From assembly GCF_009709675.1 (NCBI RefSeq), contig NZ_WMLB01000033.1, forward strand, positions 186,001-250,000: a DNA stretch of 64,000 bases, given 5' to 3'. Position 1 is the first letter of the stretch, and every line of letters starts with the position of its first letter. Shown here in pieces: positions 1-9,574 of this stretch. This DNA is from Agromyces bracchium. Lineage in GTDB: Bacteria > Actinomycetota > Actinomycetes > Actinomycetales > Microbacteriaceae. The notes under the pieces were generated by a model, which was not told where the DNA came from, did no database searches, and saw nothing but the letters and a program-made list of their open reading frames with translations. Position numbers and translations under genes: made by a program.

Positions 1-1668
1 GATGACGGCGACCTCGGCGACCGCGGGATGGTGGTTCAGGGCCTCCTCGAGCCCGCCCGTCGAGAGCCGATGGCCGGCGACGTTGATGACGTCGTCGGTG
101 CGGCCCATCACGTACACGTAGCCGTCGTCGTCGAGGTACCCGGAATCGCCGGTCGCGTAGTGGCCGGGGAAGGCCGTGAGGTACGAGGCGACGTACTTCT
201 CGTCGCCGCCCCACAGCGTGGGCAGGCTCCCGGGCGGCAGCGGCAGCTCGAGCACGATGTTGCCCTCGACGCCCGGGGAGATGGGGCGACCCTTGCCGTC
301 GACGATGCCCACGCGGTAGCCGGGGACCGGCACGGTGGGGGAGCCCGGCTTGACCGGCAGGGGTTCGATGCCGCGCGGGTTCGCCGCGATCGCCCAGCCC
401 GTCTCGGTCTGCCACCAGTGGTCGACCACCGGGCAGTGCAGCGCCTCGTCGATCCAGTGGTACGTCTCGGTGTCGAGGCGCTCGCCGGCCAGGAACAGCG
501 CTTCGAGGCTCGACGTGTCGTAGCCGGCGAGGTGCTCGAGCGCCGGGTCCTCGCGACGGATGGCGCGCACCGCCGTGGGCGCCGAGAACAGCACCTTCAC
601 CCGGTACTCCTCGACCATCCGCCAGAACGCGCCCGCATCGGGCGTGCCGATCGGCTTGCCCTCGTAGAGCACGGTCGTCGCGCCCGCGAGGAGCGGCCCG
701 TAGACGATGTAGCTGTGGCCGACGACCCAGCCGACATCGGACGCGGTCCACATCACGTCGCCCGCGTGCACGTCGTAGATGTTCCGCATCGACCAGGCCA
801 GCGCGACCGCGTAGCCGCCGTTGTCGCGCACGACGCCCTTCGGCGTCCCCGTGGTGCCCGAGGTGTAGAGGATGTAGAGCGGGTCGGTGGCCGCGAGCTC
901 CACGGGCGCGACCGGTTCGGCGCGCGAGAGCTGGTCCTCCAAGTCGAGCCAGCGGACGCCGACGCGACCGTCGAACGCCGCGGCATCCCCCGGCACGGCC
1001 TCGCGGTTGCGCACGATCACGGCCTCGACGCTCAGCTCGTCCTCCGAGACCACGGTGATCGAGCTCGTGACGGTGCCCGCGACGGAGCGATCGCCGACGA
1101 TCATCGCGAGGGCCTTCTCGACGATCGGCAGGTACTCGACGACCCGGCCGGGCTCGAGGCCGCCGGAGGAGGTGACGATGAGCTTCGGTGCGGCGTCCTG
1201 GATGCGCACGGCGAGCTCGTTCGCGGCGAAGCCGCCGAAGATCACCGAGTGCACGGCGCCGATGCGGGCGCAGGCGAGCATCGCGATGACGGCCTCGGGC
1301 GTCATCGGCAGGTAGATCGCGACGCGGTCGCCCCGCTCGACGCCGTTCTGCCGCAGCACGCCCGCGAACAGCTCGACCTCGTGGAGCAGCTCCGCATAGG
1401 TGAAGGTGCGCTTCGACCCCGTCATCGCCGAGTCGTACGCGAGGGCGACCTGGTCGCCGCGGCCGGCGGCCACCCAGCGGTCGAGCGCGTTGGCGCTGAC
1501 GTTCAACGTGCCGTCGGGGAACCACCGGTACAGGGGAGCCGAGCCCGAGTCGAGCGCCCGCGCGGGCGGGCGCATCCAGTCGATGAGCCCGGCGGCATCC
1601 AGCCAGAACCCCCCGGGGTCCTCCATGCTGCGGCGGTACTCGTCGGCGTAGCTCGTCGTCGTGCTCAT
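1..1668 (-). CDS. prpE: Propionate--CoA ligase (partial, C-terminus beyond window)
   Basis: Reading the minus strand from an ATG at 1668 gives 556 codons without a stop; the C-terminal part (about 75 residues by family length, holding the domain with the regulatory lysine) lies outside the window. The protein is an acyl-adenylating enzyme: it shows the AMP-binding P-loop YTSGTTGTPKG, the WWQTETGW motif, and the hinge-region YATGDSGY and GRTDDVINVAGHRLS motifs typical of acetyl/propionyl-CoA synthetases. A strong GGGAGGA Shine-Dalgarno precedes the ATG. It would activate propionate to propionyl-CoA in the cytoplasm. Acetyl-CoA synthetase is the alternative on sequence alone, but the divergent prpDBC genes favour propionate. 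Probably controlled by the GntR protein encoded divergently. Confidence 0.9.
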   Translation of the reverse strand, partial: MSTTTSYADEYRRSMEDPGGFWLDAAGLIDWMRPPARALDSGSAPLYRWFPDGTLNVSANALDRWVAAGRGDQVALAYDSAMTGSKRTFTYAELLHEVELFAGVLRQNGVERGDRVAIYLPMTPEAVIAMLACARIGAVHSVIFGGFAANELAVRIQDAAPKLIVTSSGGLEPGRVVEYLPIVEKALAMIVGDRSVAGTVTSSITVVSEDELSVEAVIVRNREAVPGDAAAFDGRVGVRWLDLEDQLSRAEPVAPVELAATDPLYILYTSGTTGTPKGVVRDNGGYAVALAWSMRNIYDVHAGDVMWTASDVGWVVGHSYIVYGPLLAGATTVLYEGKPIGTPDAGAFWRMVEEYRVKVLFSAPTAVRAIRREDPALEHLAGYDTSSLEALFLAGERLDTETYHWIDEALHCPVVDHWWQTETGWAIAANPRGIEPLPVKPGSPTVPVPGYRVGIVDGKGRPISPGVEGNIVLELPLPPGSLPTLWGGDEKYVASYLTAFPGHYATGDSGYLDDDGYVYVMGRTDDVINVAGHRLSTGGLEEALNHHPAVAEVAVI

Positions 1669-1758
1669 CGCGGTTCCTCCCTCGAGGGCGGCACCGGTGC
1701 CGGGCCCTCGGGACGTGCGTTCCCTCCCGAGCCGGCTCTGGCCCGGGCACGCGCTCAA

Positions 1759-1766
1759 TGTATACA
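1759..1766. promoter_or_regulatory. GntR operator-like site O1 (prpE side)
   Basis: The palindrome TGTATACA sits in ATGTATACACG (1758-1768), about 90 bp upstream of prpE. It fits the GT-N-AC type operators of FadR/VanR-class GntR regulators. Its 11-bp context recurs inverted at 1841-1851. Function is inferred. Confidence 0.6.
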
Positions 1767-1842
1767 CGAATGATCGCGGAGTCGAGAGAATCCGGCACAT
1801 TCGCAGGAAACGCGGCCATGATTGCGCCGTTGGTGGCATCCG

Positions 1843-1850
1843 TGTATACA
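1843..1850. promoter_or_regulatory. GntR operator-like site O2 (regulator/prpDBC side)
   Basis: TGTATACA within CGTGTATACAT (1841-1851), the exact reverse complement of the 11-mer at 1758-1768. Site centres are 84 bp apart, close to eight helical turns. It lies 33 bp before the regulator's start codon, so it is well placed for autoregulation. Confidence 0.6.
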
Positions 1851-1883
1851 TGACTTGTCGCCGACGAAGACGGGAGGAACCGC

Positions 1884-2567
1884 ATGCGAGCCGGAGAACG
1901 CGCGTACGAGACCCTTCGCAGCGAGATCCTCGACGGCGTGCTCGGCGCGGGCACGGTCCTGCAGGAGGTCGACCAGTCGGTGCGCCTCGGCGTCAGCCGC
2001 ACGCCCGTGCGCGAGGCGCTGCGCCGGCTCGCCGCCGACGGCCTCGTCGAGCCGACGGCCCGCGGCACCATCGTGACCGCGATCTCGCGCGCCGACATCG
2101 TCGCCCTCTACGAGCTCCGCGAAGCGCTCGAGGCCCGCGCGGCCGGCCTCGCCGCGAGACGACGAGCGGATGCCCCGTTCCTCGCGATCCGCGACCGGCT
2201 CCACGACGCCCCCCGACTCCTCGCCGAGGGCGAGGCCGGGCTCACGCGCTACTTCGAGATCGTCGACGACCTCGACCGGGCGATCGACGAGGCGGCCGCG
2301 AACCCGTTCCTCGGCAGCGCCCTCCGCAGCGTCCAGCTGCACTCGGCGCGCATCCGCCGCCTGTCCCGGCACAACCCCGACCGCCTCCGGGCGGCCGCGG
2401 GCGAGCACGAGCTCATCGTCGACGCGATCCTCGCCGGCGACGCCGAGCTCGCGTCGCACGCGACCCACGTGCACCTGCACCGGAGCCTCACCAACGCGCT
2501 CGCCACGGCCCCCGACGACGAGGCCGCCGCGTCACCGGGGACCGATGACGGGTCGCGCGTCGCGTGA
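1884..2567 (+). CDS. GntR-family transcriptional regulator (FadR/FCD type) of the propionate genes
   Basis: 227 residues. The N-terminal winged helix (about residues 5-70) contains the GntR signature GVSRTPVREALRRLAADGLV; the C-terminal half is an all-helical FCD effector domain (ALYELREALEARAAGLAARR, then HELIVDAILAGDAELASHATHVHL, which supplies the metal/ligand-binding histidines of this class). The ATG follows GGGAGGA at 7-8 nt. It is divergent from prpE and the first gene before prpDBC, with two TGTATACA palindromes in the shared promoter region, so it most likely represses both arms until a propionate-derived metabolite binds. The effector is not knowable from sequence. The last 18 residues are low-complexity. 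Confidence 0.9.
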   Translation: MRAGERAYETLRSEILDGVLGAGTVLQEVDQSVRLGVSRTPVREALRRLAADGLVEPTARGTIVTAISRADIVALYELREALEARAAGLAARRRADAPFLAIRDRLHDAPRLLAEGEAGLTRYFEIVDDLDRAIDEAAANPFLGSALRSVQLHSARIRRLSRHNPDRLRAAAGEHELIVDAILAGDAELASHATHVHLHRSLTNALATAPDDEAAASPGTDDGSRVA

Positions 2568-2662
2568 GCGAGGCATCCGCTCGCCGCCGGGGCCGCCCGC
2601 TCGCGCCGGGCCCGCAGACCACCTGAACGAACCAAGCGAACACCGAACCGAAAGGCCGAACC

Positions 2663-4201
2663 GTGCAGCTGCACCACGTGCGCGTCCACCGCAGCGAGGA
2701 GAACCTCGCCCGCCCCGACCAGCTCGCCTGGAAGATCGCCGAGGTCGCCGCCGACCCGGTCGAGGTCACCGACGAGGTCGCCGAGATGGCCGTGAACCGC
2801 GTCATCGACAACGCCGCGGTCGCCGCGGCATCCCTCACGCGCGCTCCGATCATCGCGGCGCGCTCGCAGGCCACCGCGCACCCCGTGTCGGTCGGCGGCG
2901 ACGGCGCGACCGTGTTCGGCCTCGAGCCCGCGCGCCGAACGAGCCCCGAGTGGGCGGCGTGGGCGAACGGCGTGGCCGTGCGGGAGCTCGACTTCCATGA
3001 CACGTTCCTCGCGGCCGAGTACTCGCACCCGGGCGACAACATCCCGGCGATCGTCGCGGTCGCCCAGCACCTCGCCTCCCAGCGCGGCCTCACCGGCCGC
3101 GAGGTCGTGCGCGGCATCGCGACGGGCTACGAGATCCAGGTCGACCTCGTGAAGGCGATCTCGCTGCACAAGCACAAGATCGACCACGTCGCGCACCTCG
3201 GCCCGTCGGCGGCCGCGGGCATCGGCACCCTCCTCGGACTCGACCCCGAGACGATCTTCCAGGCCGTCGGCCAGGCCCTCCACACGACGACCGCGACCCG
3301 ACAGTCCCGCAAGGGCGAGATCTCGACCTGGAAGGCGCACGCGCCGGCCTTCGCGGGGAAGATGGCCGTCGAGGCCGTGGACCGCGCGATGCGCGGGCAG
3401 ACGAGCCCCGTGCCGATCTACGAGGGCGAGGACGGCGTGATCGCCTGGCTCCTCGACGGACCCGACGCGAGCTACGAGGTGCCGCTCCCCGTCGCCGGCG
3501 AGGCGAAGCGCGCCATCCTCGACACCTATACGAAGGAGCACTCGGCGGAGTACCAGGCGCAGGCCTGGATCGACCTCGCGCGCAAGCTCAACCGCGAGCA
3601 CCCCGAGCTCGTCGCCGACCCGTCGCGGATCGCGAGCGTCGTCATCCACACGTCGCACCACACGCACTACGTGATCGGCTCCGGTGCGAACGACCCGCAG
3701 AAGTACGACCCGACCGCGTCGCGCGAGACGCTCGACCACTCGATCCCGTACATCTTCACCGTCGCCCTGCAGGACGGCACCTGGCACCACGTCGACTCGT
3801 ACGCGCCGGAGCGCGCCGGCCGAGCCGACACCGTCGAGCTGTGGCGCAAGGTCACCACGGTCGAGGACGAGGAGTGGACCCGCCGGTACCACTCGCTCGA
3901 CATCGCCGAGAAGGCGTTCGGCGGCCGCGTGGTCATCACGCTGGCGGATGGCACGACCGTCGTCGACGAAATCGCCGTGGCCGACGCCCACCCGCTCGGC
4001 GCCCGGCCGTTCGGCCGCGAGCAGTACGTCGAGAAGTTCCGCACGCTCGCCGACGGCGTCCTCGAGGCGGCCGAGATCGAGCGCTTCCTCGACCTCGCCC
4101 AGCGCCTGCCGGAGCTCGGCCCCGACGAGCTCGGCCAGCTCACGATCATCGCCGCGCCGGGCGTGCTCGCCCAGTTCGAGACGCCCCGCGGCATCTTCTA
4201 G
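2663..4201 (+). CDS. prpD: 2-methylcitrate dehydratase, MmgE/PrpD family
   Basis: 512 residues from a GTG start; the usual PrpD length is about 480-510. Recognisable PrpD blocks are [38 protein letters not shown], the glycine-rich [15 protein letters not shown] stretch, and [21 protein letters not shown]. The enzyme dehydrates 2-methylcitrate to 2-methyl-cis-aconitate in the methylcitrate cycle (cytoplasm). The upstream AAAGG at 2651-2655 is a modest ribosome site. It is followed 8 bp downstream by prpB, whose Shine-Dalgarno overlaps the prpD stop, so the two are translationally linked. This is the metal/cluster-independent PrpD, not the AcnD-type enzyme. Confidence 0.95.
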   Translation: MQLHHVRVHRSEENLARPDQLAWKIAEVAADPVEVTDEVAEMAVNRVIDNAAVAAASLTRAPIIAARSQATAHPVSVGGDGATVFGLEPARRTSPEWAAWANGVAVRELDFHDTFLAAEYSHPGDNIPAIVAVAQHLASQRGLTGREVVRGIATGYEIQVDLVKAISLHKHKIDHVAHLGPSAAAGIGTLLGLDPETIFQAVGQALHTTTATRQSRKGEISTWKAHAPAFAGKMAVEAVDRAMRGQTSPVPIYEGEDGVIAWLLDGPDASYEVPLPVAGEAKRAILDTYTKEHSAEYQAQAWIDLARKLNREHPELVADPSRIASVVIHTSHHTHYVIGSGANDPQKYDPTASRETLDHSIPYIFTVALQDGTWHHVDSYAPERAGRADTVELWRKVTTVEDEEWTRRYHSLDIAEKAFGGRVVITLADGTTVVDEIAVADAHPLGARPFGREQYVEKFRTLADGVLEAAEIERFLDLAQRLPELGPDELGQLTIIAAPGVLAQFETPRGIF

Positions 4202-4209
4202 GAGGACCC

Positions 4210-5109
4210 ATGCTGTACGCACAGACCACCCCGGCCGACAAGCGCGCGGGCTTCCGCGAGCGCCTCGCGAGCGGCGAGCTGCTCCGCTTCCCCGGCGCGT
4301 TCAACCCGCTCTCGGCGCGGCTCATCGAGCGCAAGGGCTTCGACGGCGTCTACATCTCGGGCGCCGTGCTCTCCGCCGACCTCGGCCTGCCCGACATCGG
4401 ACTGACGACCCTCACCGAGGTGGCCGGTCGGGCCAAGCAGATCGCGCGGATGACGGAGCTGCCCGCGATCGTCGACGCCGACACCGGCTTCGGCGAGCCC
4501 ATGAACGTCGCCCGCACCGTGCAGGAGATGGAGGACGCCGGCCTCGCGGGCCTGCACATCGAGGACCAGATCAATCCGAAGCGCTGCGGCCACCTCGACG
4601 GCAAGCAGGTCGTCGACGAGCACACCGCGCTGCAGCGCATCCGCGCCGCCGTCGACGCCCGCCGCGACCCGAACTTCCTCATCATGGCGCGCACCGACAT
4701 CGCCGCGGTCGACGGGCTCGACGCCGCGATCGACCGCGCCAAGGCGCTCGTCGACGCGGGCGCCGACGCGATCTTCCCCGAGGCGATGCGCTCGCTCGAG
4801 GAGTTCGCGGCGATGCGCGCCGCGGTCGACGTGCCCTTGCTGGCGAACATGACCGAGTTCGGCAAGAGCGAGCTCTTCACCGTGCAGCAGCTCGCCGACG
4901 TCGGCATGAACCTCGTGATCTGGCCCGTCTCGCTCCTGCGCCTTGCGATGGGCGCCGCCGAGCGCGGTCTCGACGAGTTGACGGATGCCGGTGCCCTCAC
5001 CGGCCTCCTCCCGCAGATGCAGCACCGGGCCGAGCTCTACGAGCTCATCGACTACGAGGGCTACAACCACTTCGACACCTCCATCTTCAACTTCACGGTC
5101 GCGCGCTGA
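4210..5109 (+). CDS. prpB: Methylisocitrate lyase
   Basis: 299 residues, standard for PrpB of the isocitrate lyase/PEP mutase superfamily. It keeps the catalytic-loop motif PKRCGH (the Lys-Arg-Cys-Gly-His form typical of PrpB), the metal-binding VDADTGFGEP, and MARTDIAAVDG. It cleaves 2-methylisocitrate to pyruvate and succinate. The GGAGG ribosome site overlaps the prpD stop codon and the spacing to the ATG is short. Isocitrate lyase is less likely given the length and the gene context. Confidence 0.95.
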   Translation: MLYAQTTPADKRAGFRERLASGELLRFPGAFNPLSARLIERKGFDGVYISGAVLSADLGLPDIGLTTLTEVAGRAKQIARMTELPAIVDADTGFGEPMNVARTVQEMEDAGLAGLHIEDQINPKRCGHLDGKQVVDEHTALQRIRAAVDARRDPNFLIMARTDIAAVDGLDAAIDRAKALVDAGADAIFPEAMRSLEEFAAMRAAVDVPLLANMTEFGKSELFTVQQLADVGMNLVIWPVSLLRLAMGAAERGLDELTDAGALTGLLPQMQHRAELYELIDYEGYNHFDTSIFNFTVAR

Positions 5110-5134
5110 CGCGCGACCCCGAGAGGAGCACGAC

Positions 5135-6268
5135 ATGACCGACACCATGACCGCCCCGGCGTCCGTGCCCGAGATCCGCAAGGGCCTCGCGGGCGTCGTG
5201 GTCGACACGACCGCGATCTCGAAGGTGAACCCCGAGACGAACTCGCTGCTCTACCGGGGCTACCCGGTGCAGCAGCTCGCCGCGACCAAGCGCTTCGAGG
5301 AGGTCGCGTACCTGCTCTGGCATGGCGAGCTGCCGGATGCCGCGCAGCTCGCGGAGTTCCGCGCCGCCGAGCGTGCCGGCCGTGCACTGCAGCCGAACGT
5401 GAAGGCCGCGATCGACCTGCTGCCGACGACCGCGCACCCGATGGATGTCGTGCGCACGGCCGTGAGCGTGATCGGCGCCTCCGACCCGACGACCGACGAT
5501 GCGAGCCGCGAGGCGAACCTCGCCAAGTCGATGTCGCTCTTCGCGGCGCTGCCCGCGATCGTGGCGTACGACCAGCGGCGCCGTCGCGGTGAGGACCTCG
5601 TTCCGCCGCGCGACGACCTCGACTACTCCGCGAACTTCCTGCACATGTCCTTCGGCGAGGTCCCGGAGCAGGTCGTCGTCGATGCGTTCGACGTGTCGAT
5701 GATCCTCTACGCCGAGCACTCGTTCAACGCCTCGACCTTCACGGCGCGCGTCATCACCTCGACGCTCTCCGACCTGTACTCCGCGGTCACGGGCGCGATC
5801 GGCGCGCTCAAGGGCCCGCTGCACGGCGGGGCGAACGAGGCCGTCATGCGGATCTTCGACGAGATCGGCGAGGCGGAGAACGTCGTGCCCTGGCTCGACG
5901 CGGCGCTCGCCGAGAAGCGCAAGATCATGGGCTTCGGCCACCGCGTCTACAAGAACGGCGACTCGCGCGTGCCGACCATGAAGGCCTCGCTCGACACGCT
6001 CATCGCGTACTACGACCGGCCCGACCTCGCCGAGCTCTACGACACGCTCTCGGGCGAGTTCGTCGAGCGCAAGGGCATCCACCCGAACCTCGACTACCCC
6101 TCCGGCCCCGCCTACCACCTCATGGGGTACGACACCGAGACGTTCACGCCGCTGTTCGTCGCCTCGCGGGTCACGGGCTGGACGGCGCACATCATCGAGC
6201 AGGCCGCGTCGAACGCGCTCATCCGCCCGCTGTCCCACTACGACGGGGTCGACGAGCGCTCCGTGTAG
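5135..6268 (+). CDS. prpC: 2-methylcitrate synthase / citrate synthase
   Basis: 377 residues from ATG 5135, preceded by GAGAGGAG. Citrate synthase fold with the catalytic histidine blocks LKGPLHGGANEAV and MGFGHRVYKNGDSRVPTMK and a closing ASNALIRPLSHYDG. It condenses propionyl-CoA with oxaloacetate to 2-methylcitrate, the entry step of the cycle; many PrpC enzymes also accept acetyl-CoA. It is the last gene of prpDBC, 25 bp after prpB, and is followed by a strong hairpin at 6287-6325. The short type II-like length and the operon position favour PrpC over the TCA enzyme. Confidence 0.93.
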   Translation: MTDTMTAPASVPEIRKGLAGVVVDTTAISKVNPETNSLLYRGYPVQQLAATKRFEEVAYLLWHGELPDAAQLAEFRAAERAGRALQPNVKAAIDLLPTTAHPMDVVRTAVSVIGASDPTTDDASREANLAKSMSLFAALPAIVAYDQRRRRGEDLVPPRDDLDYSANFLHMSFGEVPEQVVVDAFDVSMILYAEHSFNASTFTARVITSTLSDLYSAVTGAIGALKGPLHGGANEAVMRIFDEIGEAENVVPWLDAALAEKRKIMGFGHRVYKNGDSRVPTMKASLDTLIAYYDRPDLAELYDTLSGEFVERKGIHPNLDYPSGPAYHLMGYDTETFTPLFVASRVTGWTAHIIEQAASNALIRPLSHYDGVDERSV

Positions 6269-6286
6269 TCGAGGAGGCACGCGCAC

Positions 6287-6325
6287 CTGAGGCGTGGCGC
6301 ACCGTCGTGGTGCGTCACGCCTCAG
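6287..6325. terminator. Bidirectional intrinsic terminator between prpC and a convergent small gene
   Basis: A 17-bp stem (6287-6303 with 6309-6325, one G-T pair) and a 5-nt loop. It lies 18 bp after the prpC stop and just after the end of the convergent 77-residue gene. There is no long U tract. Confidence 0.8.
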
Positions 6326-6340
6326 GCATCCGTCCCGGTC

Positions 6341-6574
6341 TCAGTCGAAGACGGTCTCGATGAAGCGGTACTCGACCGCCGAGGGCCGGTCGTCGCCCGG
6401 CGCATCGAACTCGAGCCCCGCGCCGCGCGAGTAGACGTAGTGCTTGCCGCCGTCGCCGGGGAAGCTGATCCTCGGCTGCGGATCGCCGGTGTCGAGGAAC
6501 CCGGTCGAGACCGTCTTCCCCTCGAGTGGTCCGTCGATCAGCTTGGCGGTGTAGGTGCCGGATGACGTGTCCAT
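6341..6574 (-). CDS. Small conserved hypothetical protein (77 aa)
   Basis: Starts MDTSSGTYTAKLIDGP and ends YRFIETVFD. It is soluble, beta-rich and acidic, with no transmembrane segment or signal peptide. Fragments such as LIDGPLEGKTV and GKHYVYSRG give the look of a small single-domain beta fold. I do not recognise a family of known function. It lies between the prp operon terminator and topA, transcribed away from topA. Codon use matches the neighbours, supporting a real gene. Confidence 0.7.
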   Translation of the reverse strand: MDTSSGTYTAKLIDGPLEGKTVSTGFLDTGDPQPRISFPGDGGKHYVYSRGAGLEFDAPGDDRPSAVEYRFIETVFD

Positions 6575-6772
6575 GCCGCCATTCTCCACTCGTCCTGCAC
6601 GGCCGCAAGGGACTTTCCTCCCCGCGTCGCATCGTGCCATGAGGGGTTTCCTCACGGTCGTTGTGTGTATGGTGTGCCATGTCGGCGTCATCCGCCGGCC
6701 GATGGCACACCGCTCGGGGGCGCGGCGATGATGTGCGTCCCTCGTTTTCCGTCCATGAGCAAGAGGAGTCCG

Positions 6773-9574
6773 GTGTCTGGCGCGAAGAAACTCGTGATCG
6801 TGGAGTCGCCGACCAAGATGAAGTCGATCGCCCAGTACCTCGGCGACGGCTACGAGGTGCTCTCGTCGGTCGGGCACATCCGCGACCTCATCGAGCCGAA
6901 GAACCTCCCCGCCGAGCTGAAGAAGGGCTCGCTCGGCAAGTTCTCCGTCGACGTCGAGAACGGGTTCGAGCCCTACTACGTCGTCTCCGACGCCAAGAAG
7001 AAGACGGTCGCCGAACTCAAGCGCGCGCTCAAGGGCGCCGACGAACTCCTGCTCGCCACCGATGAGGACCGCGAGGGCGAGGCCATCGCGTGGCACCTGC
7101 TGCAGGAGCTCAAGCCCAAGGTCCCGGTGCGCCGCATGGTCTTCCACGAGATCACCAAGGACGCGATCCTCAAGGCCAAGGACCAGACCCGCGAGCTCGA
7201 CACCGCGCTCGTCGACGCGCAGGAGACCCGCCGCATCCTCGACCGGCTCTACGGCTACGAGGTCTCGCCCGTGCTGTGGCGCAAGGTGGGGCCGGGCCTG
7301 TCCGCGGGCCGGGTGCAGTCGGCCGCGACGCGCCTCGTCGTCGATCGCGAACGCGAACGCCTCGCGTTCGTCGCCGCGTCGTACTGGGACCTGATCGGAC
7401 GATTCACGAAGGAGTCCTCGTCGTTCGAGGCCCGCCTCGTGCGCGTCGGCGGCGAGCGCATCGCCACCGGCCGCGACTTCGACGACTCGGGCCGGCTCAC
7501 CGGCAAGGCCGTCGTGCTCGACGAGGCCACCGCCCAGTCGCTGACCGCGGCACTGCGCGACGACACCGTCGCGCGCCGCGTGAGCCGCGTCGAGTCGAAG
7601 CCGTACTCGCGGCGCCCGGCCGCGCCGTTCACGACCTCGACGCTGCAGCAGGAGTCGGCGCGCAAGCTCCGGCTCTCCGCCCGTGACACGATGCGCGTGG
7701 CGCAGTCGCTCTACGAGAACGGGTACATCACCTATATGCGCACCGACTCGGTGTCGCTCTCGCAGCAGGCGATCCAGGCCGCGCGCACGCAGGCCGTGAA
7801 GCTGTATGGCGCCGACAGCGTGCCCGACAAGCCCCGCGCCTACGCCGGCAAGTCGAAGAACGCGCAGGAGGCGCACGAGGCCATCCGCCCGTCGGGCGAG
7901 GTCTTCCGCACGCCCGCCGAGCTGCAGAGCGTGCTCCGCGGCAGCGAGTTCAAGCTGTACGACCTCATCTGGAAGCGCACGGTCGCCTCGCAGATGGCCG
8001 ACGCCAAGGGGCAGACCGCGACCGTCACGATCGAGGTCGGCCCGACGGCGAGCGATGCCGCGGCGCCCGAGACGCCCACGGCCGCCGTCGCCGGCACGAT
8101 CGCCGAGTTCACCGCGAGCGGCACCGTGATCACCTTCCGCGGCTTCCTCGCCGCCTACGAGGAGAGCCGAGACGAGGAGCGCAACGCCGACGAGGCCCCG
8201 GGCGAGGCGAAGCTGCCGCAGCTCGCCGAGGGCGAGGCCGTCGGGCTCGCCGAGCTCGAGGCCAAGGGCCATGAGACGAGCCCGCCGCCCCGTTACACCG
8301 AGGCGAGCCTCGTCAAGCGGCTCGAGGAGCTCGGCATCGGTCGCCCCTCGACGTTCGCCTCGATCATCTCGACCATCCTCGACCGCGGCTACGTCACGCA
8401 GCGCGGCCAGGCGCTCGTGCCGAGCTGGGTCGCGTTCTCGGTGGTGCGCCTCCTCGAGGAGCACTTCGGCGACCTCGTCGAGTACGACTTCACCGCCGAG
8501 ATGGAGGACGACCTCGACCGCATCGCCTCGGGCGAGGCCGACCGCGTCGACTGGCTCAACGAGTTCTACTTCGGCAGCGACCGCCACACGGGCCTCCGTC
8601 AGGTCGTCGACAACCTCGGCGACATCGACGCGCGCGAGATCAACTCGATGGTGATCGGCCCGGGCGTGACGCTCCGGATCGGCCGGTACGGCCCGTACCT
8701 CGAGACGGTCGACCCCGACGCGGCCGCCGACGCGCCGCCGCGGCGCGTGAACCTGCCCGAGGGACTCGCGCCCGACGAGCTCACCGCCGAGAAGGCGCGC
8801 GAGCTCATCGAGGCGCCCGTGCAGACCGATCGAGTGCTCGGCGTGAACCCCGACAACGGCAAGCAGGTCGTCGTGAAGGACGGCCGGTTCGGCCCCTACG
8901 TGACCGAGCTCGAGCCCGAGCCCGAGGCCGCCGAGGCATCCGTCGACCCGGCGACCGGTGAGGTCGTCGAGGCGCAGCCGGCGAAGACGGCCAAGCGCGG
9001 CACCAAGAAGGCCGCCGCGCCGAAGCCGCGCACCGCGTCGCTGTTCAAGAGCATGCAGATCGAGGAGGTCGACCTCGCGACCGCACTCCAGCTGCTCGAC
9101 CTGCCGCGCGTCGTCGGGCTCGACCCCGAGTCGGGCGATGAGATCACCGCGCAGAACGGCCGGTACGGCCCGTACCTCAAGAAGGGCACCGACACCCGCA
9201 CGCTCCCGAGCGAGGATGCGATCTTCGACATCGACCTCGCGGGTGCGCAGGAGCTCTTCGCCCAGCCGAAGTACGGCGCGCGTCGCGCGTCGAGCGCGCT
9301 CAAGGAGTTCGCGGAGGACCCCGTGAGCGGCAAGCCCATCAAGGTCAAGGACGGCCGCTTCGGCCCGTACGTGACCGACGGCACGACGAACGCCACGATC
9401 CCTCGCGCCGAGTCCGTCGAGGACATCACCTTCGAGCGCGCCGTCGAACTGCTGCAGATCAAGCGCGACAAGGGGCCGGCCCCGGCACGCGGCACGCGCA
9501 CGACCACCGCGAAGTCGGGGGCCAAGGCGCCGGCCAAGCGCACGAGCACGCGCACGGCGAAGAAGACCTCGTGA
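6773..9574 (+). CDS. topA: DNA topoisomerase I (type IA)
   Basis: 933 residues from GTG 6773, chosen because AGAGGAG ends 5 nt before it; an in-frame ATG at 6755 is the alternative. The TOPRIM domain opens with KKLVIVESPTKM and carries ATDEDREGEAIAWHLL; the catalytic tyrosine is in GYITYMRTDSVSLS; the EAHEAIRPSG and GIGRPSTFASIISTI blocks follow. The C-terminus has several RFGPYV-type repeats and ends in a Lys/Ala/Thr-rich basic tail, as in actinobacterial TopA, with no zinc fingers visible. It relaxes negative supercoils. It overlaps tmk by 4 bp (GTGA). Confidence 0.96.
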   Translation: MSGAKKLVIVESPTKMKSIAQYLGDGYEVLSSVGHIRDLIEPKNLPAELKKGSLGKFSVDVENGFEPYYVVSDAKKKTVAELKRALKGADELLLATDEDREGEAIAWHLLQELKPKVPVRRMVFHEITKDAILKAKDQTRELDTALVDAQETRRILDRLYGYEVSPVLWRKVGPGLSAGRVQSAATRLVVDRERERLAFVAASYWDLIGRFTKESSSFEARLVRVGGERIATGRDFDDSGRLTGKAVVLDEATAQSLTAALRDDTVARRVSRVESKPYSRRPAAPFTTSTLQQESARKLRLSARDTMRVAQSLYENGYITYMRTDSVSLSQQAIQAARTQAVKLYGADSVPDKPRAYAGKSKNAQEAHEAIRPSGEVFRTPAELQSVLRGSEFKLYDLIWKRTVASQMADAKGQTATVTIEVGPTASDAAAPETPTAAVAGTIAEFTASGTVITFRGFLAAYEESRDEERNADEAPGEAKLPQLAEGEAVGLAELEAKGHETSPPPRYTEASLVKRLEELGIGRPSTFASIISTILDRGYVTQRGQALVPSWVAFSVVRLLEEHFGDLVEYDFTAEMEDDLDRIASGEADRVDWLNEFYFGSDRHTGLRQVVDNLGDIDAREINSMVIGPGVTLRIGRYGPYLETVDPDAAADAPPRRVNLPEGLAPDELTAEKARELIEAPVQTDRVLGVNPDNGKQVVVKDGRFGPYVTELEPEPEAAEASVDPATGEVVEAQPAKTAKRGTKKAAAPKPRTASLFKSMQIEEVDLATALQLLDLPRVVGLDPESGDEITAQNGRYGPYLKKGTDTRTLPSEDAIFDIDLAGAQELFAQPKYGARRASSALKEFAEDPVSGKPIKVKDGRFGPYVTDGTTNATIPRAESVEDITFERAVELLQIKRDKGPAPARGTRTTTAKSGAKAPAKRTSTRTAKKTS

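Noticed and set aside
1..1668. Acetyl-CoA synthetase (acsA) for the first gene
   Set aside because: Possible on motifs, but the divergent prpDBC-GntR layout and shared operators favour propionyl-CoA synthetase.
28..1773. Long plus-strand open frame opposite prpE
   Set aside because: Its translation is Arg/Val/Asp/His-rich without motifs; it is the mirror of the prpE codon pattern in high-G+C DNA. The minus strand gives a full acyl-CoA ligase.
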